DNA from: Sphingomonas daechungensis
GTDB taxonomy: Bacteria > Pseudomonadota > Alphaproteobacteria > Sphingomonadales > Sphingomonadaceae
Direction: 5' to 3'
Assembly (NCBI RefSeq): GCF_014489495.1
Contig: NZ_CP060780.1
Coordinates: 682,001-746,000 of the forward strand
DNA length: 64,000 bases
Part shown: positions 54,808-63,426 of the stretch, piece after piece
How positions within the stretch are numbered: the stretch's first letter is position 1
How the letters are laid out: every line of letters starts with the position of its first letter
Notes under the pieces: generated by a model
Told to the model about the DNA's origin: nothing
The model's input: the letters and a program-made list of their open reading frames with translations, nothing else
The model's database searches: none
Translations under genes and position numbers: made by a program

Positions 54808-55662
54808 ATGCGTTTGATTGCTGTTTTCCTGGGGCTGCTGGCCTTCGCGCTTCAGCCTGCCAATGCGGCGTCTTCGCCGGGCCTGCTGACGCTTGAGCAG
54901 CAGCTGAAACTGCTTGTCGGATCGCAAACCAGTGATGTCGGCGTTGCCGCGCTTGACCTGACGACGGGCGAGACCGTCGAAATCAACGGCCACACGGCCT
55001 TCCCGATGGCCAGCACGGTCAAGGTCGCCGTCGCCGCCGCCTACCTCAGCCAGGTCGATCACGGCCAACGCTCGCTCTATGACAGGATTTCCGGAACCTC
55101 CGCGGCCAGCCTGATGGAGCGGATGCTGATCCACAGCGACAATCGCGCGACGGACATGCTGATCCGCGACCTCGGAGGGCCTTCTGCGATCCAGGCCTGG
55201 GTGAAGTTTCACGGCCTCAACGATTTCCGCGTCGACCGAACGATCGCCCGCCTGCTCTCCGACAAGCGCGACCTGTGGGACTATCGCGATTCCGCAACGC
55301 CGCTGGCCATGGTCGACCTCCTTCGACGGTTGGACCGGGGCAATGTCCTGAAACCGGAGAGCCGATCCTATCTGATGGATCTGATGGGCCGTTGCGAGAC
55401 TGGCAAGAACCGCATTCGTGGGCTTCTTCCGTGGGGAACCAAGGTCGAGCATAAGACCGGAACGCTCAACGGCTACACCAGCGACGTCGGCTACATCACA
55501 CTGTCGAACGGCCATCGCGTCGCGGTGGCCATGTTCGCCCGTGGCGGCACCGACCGGCCGAAGACGATCGCAGAGGCCGCGCGCGCCATCTACGACGGCT
55601 TCACCAAGCTGTTCACCTGGCCGACCTACGGCACGGCGTATTCGGGCGCCGCGCGCAACTAG
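54808..55662 (+). CDS. Serine hydrolase, class A beta-lactamase fold, atypical omega loop
   Basis: A 284-residue secreted protein (signal peptide to residue 21, PANAASS). It carries three of the penicillin-recognising motifs: Ser69-Thr-Val-Lys72 (SxxK), Ser110-Asp-Asn (SDN) and Lys216-Thr-Gly (KTG). The omega loop reads RVDRTIARLL (141-150); aligning with TEM-1 RLDRWEPELN puts Ile where Glu166 is and Leu where Asn170 is. Without these, fast deacylation of beta-lactams is unlikely, so it may bind or hydrolyse a different acyl or peptide substrate. It lies between rsfS and rlmH and should be periplasmic. Confidence 0.8.
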   Translation: MRLIAVFLGLLAFALQPANAASSPGLLTLEQQLKLLVGSQTSDVGVAALDLTTGETVEINGHTAFPMASTVKVAVAAAYLSQVDHGQRSLYDRISGTSAASLMERMLIHSDNRATDMLIRDLGGPSAIQAWVKFHGLNDFRVDRTIARLLSDKRDLWDYRDSATPLAMVDLLRRLDRGNVLKPESRSYLMDLMGRCETGKNRIRGLLPWGTKVEHKTGTLNGYTSDVGYITLSNGHRVAVAMFARGGTDRPKTIAEAARAIYDGFTKLFTWPTYGTAYSGAARN

Positions 55663-56082
55663 GTGCTGCTCCACGTCATCGCGCGTGGGAAAATCGGCCG
55701 ATCACCCGAGGCGGAACTCGTCGAGCGCTACCTGAAGCGCATCAGCTGGACGACGAAACTTACCGAGCTTGGCGAGCGGGCCACTCTTCCAGTGACCGCG
55801 GCGGGATCGATGACAGTGCTACTCGATGAGAAAGGCCGCGTGCTTTCCTCGTCCGAGCTTGCAAAACTGCTCGAGCAATGGCGCGATCGCGGCACTCGCG
55901 AAGTGCGCTTTGTGATTGGGGCCGCGGACGGCCATTCTCACGAGGAACGTCAATCCGCGGACATGCTGCTGTCGTTCGGAGCGGCGACCTGGCCGCACCT
56001 GCTCGTAAGGGCCATGCTCGCCGAGCAGCTGTTCCGGGCGACATCCATCCTTGCGAACCATCCCTATCATCGCGAAGGTTGA
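55663..56082 (+). CDS. rlmH: 23S rRNA pseudouridine-1915 N3-methyltransferase
   Basis: A 139-residue SPOUT methyltransferase acting on the assembled 70S ribosome at pseudouridine 1915. Marks: LLHVIARGKIGRSPEAELV, the knot segment RFVIGAADGHS (GGADG-like loop) and LVRAMLAEQLFRATSILANHPYHR at the C-terminus. The start is a GTG immediately after the preceding stop. Its stop precedes envC by three bases. Confidence 0.9.
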   Translation: MLLHVIARGKIGRSPEAELVERYLKRISWTTKLTELGERATLPVTAAGSMTVLLDEKGRVLSSSELAKLLEQWRDRGTREVRFVIGAADGHSHEERQSADMLLSFGAATWPHLLVRAMLAEQLFRATSILANHPYHREG

Positions 56083-56085
56083 CTG

Positions 56086-57259
56086 GTGCACGCGCGTTTC
56101 GCCTTCGCCGTTCCTCTTCTCGCCCTGCTTGCGGCGAGCGAGCCTGTCCGCCCCGCCCCGAGCCGATCGCACTGACTGCGCAGCGTGCGATCGCCGAGGC
56201 CAAGCTCGCGGAAGCTCGCGTCGTGAAGCTGCAAAAGGCCGCCGACGAGGCGAAAAGCGAGGCCGAACGCATCGGTGCGCAGAGGGCCGCGGCCGCAGAA
56301 GCCATCGCCGCCGCCGAAGCCCGGATCAGCGCGGCTGATGCCAATGCACGGGCGATCTCTGCCCAGATCCAGCTCCGGCGAGAGCGACTGCAGCGCGAGG
56401 CAGCACCGGTGACTTCGCTGCTGGGCGGGCTCGCAGTGATGGCGGAGCGGCCGCCGTTGCTGGCCGTGCTCGACCGGGGGTCGACGCAGGAATTTGTGAA
56501 GGTGAGGCTGCTTCTGGACGCCACCCTGCCTGTCATCCAGGCGCGAACGGCATCCCTGCGCGCAGAACTCGACCGCGGGCGAAAGCTGCAACTTGAAGCC
56601 GAGCAAGCCCGATCCGACCTCGTCAACAGCCGCAACGCCCTCGCGATGCGCAAGCAGGAGTTCGCCGAGCTCGAAGGCAAGGCCGTCCGCATCGCACAGG
56701 AGCGCGGCGGAGAAGCGCTAGGTGCAGGCGACGTGGCTTTGGCACGCGGCGAGGAAGCCGCCGACCTCGTCGGCGAAGCCCGGCGTGGACAGCAGGCCCA
56801 GCAGATCGCGTCCGAGATGTCGCGGTTGCCGGCACCGCCCGCCCGACCGGGGACGACAAGGTCGCCGGCTGAAGGTTTCGCCTATATCCTGCCGTCCACC
56901 GCGCCCGTCGTCGAAGGCCTGAGTGCCATCGCGCCGAATGGGGTCCGCTCCCGCGGCCTCACGCTGGCAACGGGCAGCGGTGCCGAGGTCATCGCACCCG
57001 CCGCAGGAACGATCCGCTTTTCGGGCCCATTCCGCAGCTACGATGCGGTCATCATCATCGATCATGGCAACGGCTGGATGAGCCTTCTGCTGAACGTCGC
57101 GTCACCGCTCAAGTCGGGACAAAAAGTGCAGATCGGACAGCCGCTTGGCCGCGCCATTGGTCGAATAAGCGTGGAACTGTCCGCAATGGGCGGCATGTGT
57201 CGCCTGCTCTCATCGCAGGTTCATCTCAGAACCTGTCAAAGGGCCTGAAACAGAGTTAG
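56086..57259 (+). CDS. Murein hydrolase activator EnvC-type, M23 domain (two frameshifts)
   Basis: About 391 residues with a signal peptide (ending PAP), a long coiled coil (about 25-215, RAIAEAKLAEARVVKLQKAA) and a C-terminal LytM/M23 domain (about 275-375, GTIRFSGPFRSYDAVIIIDH, GNGWMSLLLN). The metal-binding residues of active M23 enzymes appear incomplete, as in EnvC, which activates amidases instead of cutting peptidoglycan itself. Two lost C, at 56156-56159 and 57181-57182, hide VRPAPEPIALTAQ and the normal end SRNGRHVSPALIAG. The start is a GTG. It lies upstream of ctpA, as in many Proteobacteria. Confidence 0.8.
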
Positions 57260-57290
57260 GGTGTAGACCGAAACCCGGGACACGCAGATC

Positions 57291-58634
57291 ATGAAGCTGA
57301 CTACCAAATTGCTTCCGCCGCTCGCTCTCGTCGGGGCGCTTGCCCTAGTGCCGGTGACGACCAGCTCGCTCGCAGCCGCGGACTCCGCCAATTACCAGGA
57401 GCTTGAGACGTTCATGAGCGTCTACGAGCGAGTGAAGGCGCAATACGTCGACAAGGTCGATGACCATACCCTGATCAAGGGCGCGATCGACGGCATGCTC
57501 GCGGCGCTCGATCCCCACAGCTCCTATGCAGAAGCGACTGACTTCGACGTCCTCAAGGCGACGACGGACGGCAATTACGGCGGCCTCGGAATCACGGTTG
57601 GCGTCGAAGACGGTGCGGTGAAGATCGTTTCGCCGATGGAAGACACGCCTGCCTGGCGCGCCGGTCTGAAGTCAGGCGACTACATCACACACATCAATGG
57701 CGAACTTCTCTACGGCCTCTCCCTCGACGAGGCGGTCGAGAAGATGAAGGGGCAGCCGGGTTCGTCGGTGAAGCTGACCATCGTTCGCCCGGGCCGCGAC
57801 AAGCCGTTCGACATCTCCATGGTTCGCGAACGCATCGAGCTCCGGCCGGTGAAGTGGGAAATCAAGGACGGCATCGGCATCATCAACATCAATTCGTTCG
57901 CCGGGAACACGGGCGATGCCACCAAGGCAGCGCTCTTGGCGATCGACAAGGCGACCGGCGGCAAGCCGCTCGGATACGTGGTCGACCTCCGGTCCAACCC
58001 GGGCGGCCTGCTCGACCAGGCGATCGACGTCAGCGACGCCTTCCTCGAGCGGGGCGAGATCGTGTCGCAGCGGGGCCGCGAAAAGGACGATATCGAGCGT
58101 TATTACGCCACTCCGGGCGACATGGCTCACGGCCTCCCAGTGGTCGTGCTGATCGATGCAGGCAGCGCTTCGGCGGCGGAGATCGTCGCGGCCGCGCTTC
58201 AGGATCACCACCGCGCACTCGTCCTCGGCGAGAAGAGCTTCGGCAAAGGATCGGTGCAGACCGTCCAGATCATGGGACCCAAGGCGGCTCTCCGCCTGAC
58301 CACGGCGCGCTACTACACGCCGTCTGGCCGTTCGGTTCAGGCCGGCGGGATCGAGCCGGACATCAACGTGCCGCAGCTGAGCGATCCGGACTTCAAGGAC
58401 CGCAAGGTTGTGCGGGAATCCGACCTTCGCCGCCACCTGCTGGGCCAGGCCAACGTCGACGAGAAGCTGCTGGAGCAGGACGACCTGTCGAAGGACCCCC
58501 GCTTCAACTTCACGGCTGCTGAGCTCGAGAAGAAGGGAGTCACGGACTTCCAGCTCGATTACGCTCTCCGCACGCTGAAACGGCTGCGGGCGCCGACCAA
58601 CGTTGCGTCTGCCGACACTTCGAAGCGGTCTTAA
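57291..58634 (+). CDS. ctpA: C-terminal processing peptidase, S41 family
   Basis: A 447-residue periplasmic protease. Signal peptide (cleavage near SLAAA), PDZ domain (about 90-175, GGLGITVGVEDGAVKIVSPM) and S41 core with the catalytic Ser in DAGSASAAEIVAAA and Lys in GEKSFGKGSVQ. CtpA trims proteins at the C-terminus and controls wall hydrolases, which fits its position directly after the EnvC-type gene. Unbroken in the sequence. Confidence 0.92.
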   Translation: MKLTTKLLPPLALVGALALVPVTTSSLAAADSANYQELETFMSVYERVKAQYVDKVDDHTLIKGAIDGMLAALDPHSSYAEATDFDVLKATTDGNYGGLGITVGVEDGAVKIVSPMEDTPAWRAGLKSGDYITHINGELLYGLSLDEAVEKMKGQPGSSVKLTIVRPGRDKPFDISMVRERIELRPVKWEIKDGIGIININSFAGNTGDATKAALLAIDKATGGKPLGYVVDLRSNPGGLLDQAIDVSDAFLERGEIVSQRGREKDDIERYYATPGDMAHGLPVVVLIDAGSASAAEIVAAALQDHHRALVLGEKSFGKGSVQTVQIMGPKAALRLTTARYYTPSGRSVQAGGIEPDINVPQLSDPDFKDRKVVRESDLRRHLLGQANVDEKLLEQDDLSKDPRFNFTAAELEKKGVTDFQLDYALRTLKRLRAPTNVASADTSKRS

Positions 58635-59144
58635 ATGAACGAAGCGGCGCTTCCGCGCGATCGGGGCATGCTGGGAATCGGAAGCGCTGCCGCGGCGCGG
58701 CTGATCGCCTTGCTGCTGCCGCTCGGCCTGCTCGGTGGGGCGCTGGGCTCGCAGTACATCGGCGGCCTTCACCCCTGCGAGATGTGCTACTGGCAACGGT
58801 GGCCGCACGGAGCGGCGATCCTGCTCGCAGCTCTGTCGTTCACGGGGCCCGCGACATCCCCGCGTTCCCGGACATTGGTCCTGCTTGCAGCTGCGGCGAT
58901 CGCGATCTCTGGGGCTATCGGTGTCTATCACGCCGGCGTCGAGGCGCGCATCTTCGAAGGATTCACGACCTGCACGGCGACCAAGGGACTGACCCTGGAG
59001 GACATCATGAAGGTGCCGCTGGTCCGCTGCGACCAAATCCAGTGGTCGCTCTTCGGAATCTCGATGGCCGGCTGGAATGCGATCCTGTCGCTTGGCGGAG
59101 CCGCACTGATCGTCGTCCCGTCTCTAAGAGGTCGCCGCGCATGA
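58635..59144 (+). CDS. dsbB: Disulfide bond formation protein B
   Basis: A 169-residue, four-helix inner-membrane protein. The first redox pair is in HPCEMCYWQRW (Cys-Glu-Met-Cys), the second in TTCTATKG and LVRCDQ; both periplasmic loops are as in DsbB, which reoxidises DsbA by passing electrons to quinone. The ATG follows the ctpA stop directly, and the stop overlaps coq7 by four bases. Confidence 0.88.
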   Translation: MNEAALPRDRGMLGIGSAAAARLIALLLPLGLLGGALGSQYIGGLHPCEMCYWQRWPHGAAILLAALSFTGPATSPRSRTLVLLAAAAIAISGAIGVYHAGVEARIFEGFTTCTATKGLTLEDIMKVPLVRCDQIQWSLFGISMAGWNAILSLGGAALIVVPSLRGRRA

Positions 59145-59677
59145 AACCATGGCGGCCCGGACAGCGCCGGTCCGATGCGGAATCGATGATCCGCGTCGAC
59201 CAAGCCGGCGAATATGGCGCGACCCGCATCTATGCAGGGCAGCTCGCAGTTCTCCGTCGGAATTCGACTGCGGCCAAGATGGTCGCACGCATGGCCGCGC
59301 AAGAGCAGCGTCATCTCGACCGGTTCGATGCCCTGATGGCCGAGCGGCGAGTCCGGCCAACCGCGTTGCAGCCGGCCTGGAACGTCGCTGGTTATGCACT
59401 AGGAGCGGTCACCGCCCTGATCTCTCCCTCGGCGGCCATGGCCTGCACCGAAGCCGTCGAAACGGAGATCGACCGCCATTACGGGGCGCAGCTCGAGCAT
59501 TTGGGCGATTCAGATCCGGAGCTTGCCGCCGATATCGCGGAATTTCGCGCGGAGGAACTGGAGCACCGCGACGTCGCCCGCGAGGCTGGCGCTGCCACGG
59601 CTCCGTGCTATCCGCTATTGACGTTCGGAATCCGTGCGGCATGCCGTGTCGCAATTGGGTTATCGAAACGGATTTGA
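59141..59677 (+). CDS. coq7: Demethoxyubiquinone hydroxylase, Coq7 family
   Basis: A 178-residue di-iron carboxylate enzyme that hydroxylates demethoxyubiquinone in ubiquinone synthesis. Metal ligands sit in IRVDQAGEYGA, AAQEQRHLDRF, ACTEAVETEID and RAEELEHRDVA, forming the four-helix Coq7 bundle. The ATG at 59141 overlaps the dsbB stop. Together with ubiG at 36.8 kb it shows ubiquinone-10-type respiration. Confidence 0.9.
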   Translation: MKPWRPGQRRSDAESMIRVDQAGEYGATRIYAGQLAVLRRNSTAAKMVARMAAQEQRHLDRFDALMAERRVRPTALQPAWNVAGYALGAVTALISPSAAMACTEAVETEIDRHYGAQLEHLGDSDPELAADIAEFRAEELEHRDVAREAGAATAPCYPLLTFGIRAACRVAIGLSKRI

Positions 59678-59723
59678 GGAACCAGCAGCGGCAGTCGGCC
59701 GCTTTACTGTTGGAAGGATTGTT

Positions 59724-60140
59724 ATGACGAAGCTTGCAGCCCCTCTTGCAGCCGCTGCCCTGTTTGTCGGCTTCGCCTCGGCGCCGGTCGCCGCGCAGAA
59801 TGACTCGAGCACGCAGGACTCAAAGCAGCGGATTTCGGAGATCATCGTCTTTGGAACCGACCCATGCCCGCGTTCGACCGATGACGAAGTCGTGGTCTGT
59901 AGCCGCGTTCCGGAATCCTACCGCTACCGCATGCCCGAAGCTTATCGGCCGGGCGGCAGCTATCAGCAACGTCAGGCGTGGGCGAACAAGGCAAAGTCGC
60001 TCGAGCGCGTCGGCCGCACGGGAATCCAGAGCTGCTCGCCGGTCGGACCGGCGGGCTACACCGGCTGCCTGGACCAGATGATCAATTCGGCGCGCCAGGA
60101 AAGCGACGACGATTACCGCGCCGGTACTGCGCCGAAATAA
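59724..60140 (+). CDS. Secreted protein of unknown function
   Basis: A 138-residue protein with a signal peptide (MTKLAAPLAAAALFVGFASA, cleavage after VAAQ near 24) and a mature part with four or five Cys (DPCPRS, VVCSRV, SCSPVG, GCLDQM), perhaps two disulphides. The segment RYRMPEAYRPGG is Tyr/Arg-rich. I do not recognise a family. Convergent with the DUF885 gene, which ends three bases later. Confidence 0.65.
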   Translation: MTKLAAPLAAAALFVGFASAPVAAQNDSSTQDSKQRISEIIVFGTDPCPRSTDDEVVVCSRVPESYRYRMPEAYRPGGSYQQRQAWANKAKSLERVGRTGIQSCSPVGPAGYTGCLDQMINSARQESDDDYRAGTAPK

Positions 60141-60143
60141 TCC

Positions 60144-61901
60144 TCAGCCTCTCGCCTTTTCGGAGGCGATCCACGCGTCGATTTGCCTTTCCAGCGCATC
60201 CAGCGGCACCGCGCCCTGTCCGAGCACAGCGTCGTGGAAGCGGCGTATGTCGAACTTGTCGCCCAGCGACTTCTCGGCCCTCGCCCGTAGATCCTCGATC
60301 TTGCGCTTGCCGATCATGTAGGCCGTCGCCTGGCCCGGCACCGAGATGTAACGGTTCACCTCAGCATCGATGTTGGCGTCGGTAAGGGCCGTATTGTCCT
60401 TCATGAAGGCAACGGCCTTCGCCTTGTCCCAGCCCATTGAGTGGATACCGGTGTCGACCACCAGCCGCGTCGCGCGCCACATCTGGTAACTGAGGCGCCC
60501 ATGTCCTTCTGCGGCGTGTCGTAGAGGCCCATGTCGGTGCCCAGCCGCTCCGAATAGAGCCCCAGCCCTCAACGAACGCCGTGTAGAACGTCGTCGCCTT
60601 GCGCCACTGCGGCATGTCCAGTTCTTGCTGGATCGCGATCTGCATATGATGGCCGGGAACGGCCTCGTGCACCGACAGGACCGGGATTTCCCAGAGCGGC
60701 CGCTGGTCGAGCTTGGTCGTGTTGACGAGATAGAAGCCGGCAATGCCGCCCTCCGGACTGCCCGGCTGGTAGCGCGCAGTCGTGTCGGTCGGGGCAGTCG
60801 CGGCGGTCATCGGGCGGATGCCGTAGGGCAAGCGCGGCAGGCGTGAGAAATAGCCAGTCATCTTGCCGTCGATGGTCTTGGTGACGATCGCCGTCTTCTC
60901 CATCAATTCCTCGGGCGTCGTCACGTACCACTTCGGGTTGGTCCGCATGTCGGCGATCATCGCCTCGCGGCTGGCGAACCCGGCCTTCTTCGCCACGGCC
61001 TCCATCTCCGCGCGAATGCGCGCAACTTCCTGCAGGCCGATCTGGTGTATTTGATCAGGAGTGAGGTCGGTCGTCGTGTGCAGGCGAACCAGCGCCGCGT
61101 AATAATCCTTGCCGCCCGGCTGGCTGGCAACGCTGTCGACCGTCCGGCATTTCGGCACCAACTGGCTCTGCGCGATCGAAGCGAAGGACTTGTAGGACGC
61201 GGTGATCGGTCCCTGGATCTGCTCCCGAGCGCGGGACTGGAGGTTTGCCCAATCTCCGGCCGAGATCGAGGGCGGGCGGGATCCCGCGAACGGCCCGTAA
61301 AACGGCGACTGCGTGGGATCGGCCGGGACAAAGGCGAGGGTCTGCTCCGGCAGCTTCCGCATCCACTCGCACGCCTGCGTATAGCCCTCGTTGGCGGCCT
61401 TCACGCTCATGTCGCTGTACGCCTTCATCCGCGCAGGAACGAGCGTCAGGCGCGCAAGGTAATTCTCGTAATCCGCCTTGTCGCGCATGGGGATATTCTC
61501 ACCCATGGTCGCCATGTAGTCGTGATAGCTGCCGAGCGAGGAGTAGAGCAGCTGCCGCTGACCGAAGCGGTTGAAGCGGATCTGGTCATCCAGAGTCCGC
61601 TCCAGAACGGCGCGATTGCTTTGGTCCATCGCGTTCAGCGAGGCCGAGGGAATTGCGCGCAGCCGCTTGAGAAATGCGTCCGCTTCCGCCGCCTGCCGAT
61701 CGAATTCCGCCAGGCTGAGCTCGGCAAGCTCGCGATCATAAGTCTTCACCCCGACCGAGCTTGCAGTGAGCGGATTGTCCTTCAGGTACGCCGCCCAGTA
61801 ATCGTCCATTAGCTTGTGGAAATCTTCGGTCGGACCGGCGGTCGCCGGGCGGAGATGGCGATTGAGGCAGCCGTCGCGAGAGCGAGCGTCAGATTGCGCA
61901 T
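60144..61901 (-). CDS. DUF885 family putative metallopeptidase (three frameshifts)
   Basis: A 586-residue secreted protein. Signal peptide MRNLTLALATAASIAISA from the ATG at 61901. The DUF885 body contains the zinc-ligand-like motif HEAVPGHHMQ, the family hallmark, with GWGLYSERLG soon after and WDKAKAVAFMKDNT near the end. One-base losses at 61847-61849, 60560-60563 and 60498-60500 break the frame. DUF885 proteins are related to M32-like and oligoendopeptidase folds and are thought to be peptidases; substrate unknown. It is divergent from the POT transporter. Confidence 0.75.
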
Positions 61902-62038
61902 ATGATGTCTCCCTGTTCCCCGAACCCTAGCCAGGGCACGCGCGGCCGCAACAGGCGTTTCGACAGACGGCGGCCCTCCCGGATTGTGCTGGAGGCGGCC
62001 ACGGCTTAGCCCTGCAATGCCGAATGGGGAGAACATCG

Positions 62039-63426
62039 ATGACCGTAGCCGACGCCACGCCGGACCTGGAGCATATCGACCAGACCGATCGAAGCTTCCT
62101 CGGCCATCCCAAGGGGCTCGGCTACCTCGGCTTCACCGAAGCCTGCGAGCGCTTCTCCTATTACTCCATGCAGACTCTGCTGGTTCTCTACATGGTCAAT
62201 TACCTGTTGGTGCCGGGCCGCATGGAGAACGTGATCGGCCTCGATTGGCTGAACACGCATATCTACCCGGGCCTCGAGGGCCAGGTTCTCGCCTCCGCGA
62301 TCTTCGGGACCTACACAGCGCTCGTCTATCTCACGCCGATCGCGGGCGGCCTGATTGCCGACAAGCTGCTTGGCCGCAACACCACGTTGATCATCGGCGG
62401 CGTGCTGATGGCGATCGGCCACTTCCTGATGGCGATCGAGCCCGCATTCCTGCTGGCCTTGCTGGCGCTGCTGCTCGGCGTCGGCGCCTTCAAGGGCAAT
62501 ATCGCGACCCAGGTCGGGGCGCTCTACGGCCCGAACGACCTTCGCCGAGCCATGGCATTCCAGATCTTCTACATCTTCATCAACGTCAGCGTCATCGCGG
62601 CGCCCCTGGTGTCCGGAACGCTGGGTCAGAAGGTCGGCTGGCACTGGGGCTTTGGATGCGCAGGCGTGGTGATGGTCCTCGGCCTCTTCATCTACCTCTC
62701 CGGCCGCAAGTATCTCGCGCCCGACAACAAGCCCCTTCGGGGGCGGACAGGGTGGCGCAGGACCCGATGACGAGAAGCGACTGGGTCAACGTCCTCTATC
62801 TCGTCTTCCTGATTCCGGTGCTTGGAATCGCCCTCCTGACCAATCAGGAGATCTTCAATGCTTACCTCATCTGGGGTGACCAGCATTTCGACCTGACTCT
62901 TCTCAACAATACCAGCAGCTGGCTGATCACGCTCGACGCGGCGCTCAGCTTCTCGATGCTGGTCGCGGTAGCCGCCTTCTGGAAGTGGTGGGGAACGACC
63001 CGCCGGGAGCCGGACGAGATCAGCAAGATGATCATCGGCAGCATCTTCACCATCGCCGGCGGCGCCTGCCTGTTCATGGCGGCACTGACGCAGCCGGAGG
63101 GCGGCAAGATCAGCCTGTTCTGGCCGGTCATGTTCCACCTTCTGAACAGCATCGGCTTCGCGCATATCCTGCCGGTCAGTCTGGCGCTGTTCTCCAAGAT
63201 CTCGCCCAAGCAGATCACAGCGACGGTCATCGGGCTCTATTACCTGGCCTTCTTCATGGCGAACGCCGTCGTCGGCTGGGTTGGCGGCCTTTATTCGTCG
63301 CTGCCCACCACGACGTTCTGGCTGATCCACATCGCGAGCGCCGCCTTCGGCCTCGTCGCCTTCGTGATCTTCAAGCTGGTCGTCGGAAAGAAGTTTCAGG
63401 ACGTCGCTGCTCCGGCCGCCGTGTGA
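62039..63426 (+). CDS. POT/PTR family peptide transporter, MFS (one frameshift)
   Basis: A 462-residue, 12- to 14-helix transporter. Family motifs: GYLGFTEACERFSYYSMQ at helix 1 (the ExxERFxYY proton motif), PIAGGLIADKLLGRN, GVGAFKGNIATQVG and FQIFYIFINVSV. It should take up di- and tripeptides with protons. A lost G in the g5 run at 62739-62743 separates the halves (KPLRGADRVAQD). The start at 62039 follows GGGGAGA. It is divergent from the DUF885 putative peptidase, a pairing that would suit peptide use. Confidence 0.85.

Noticed and set aside
54808-55662. Calling the SxxK hydrolase a beta-lactamase resistance gene
   Set aside because: The omega-loop residues needed for class A deacylation are absent, so antibiotic hydrolysis cannot be inferred from the fold.
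56086-57259. Calling the M23-domain protein an active peptidoglycan endopeptidase
   Set aside because: The metal-binding residues look incomplete and the coiled coil plus degenerate LytM layout is that of EnvC-type activators.
57672-59036. 454-codon open frame antisense to ctpA and dsbB
   Set aside because: Same effect: it covers two well-supported genes on the other strand and has no recognisable sequence.
61045-61812. 255-codon plus-strand frame opposite the DUF885 gene
   Set aside because: The minus strand carries HEAVPGHH and the signal peptide of a known family; the plus-strand product resembles nothing.
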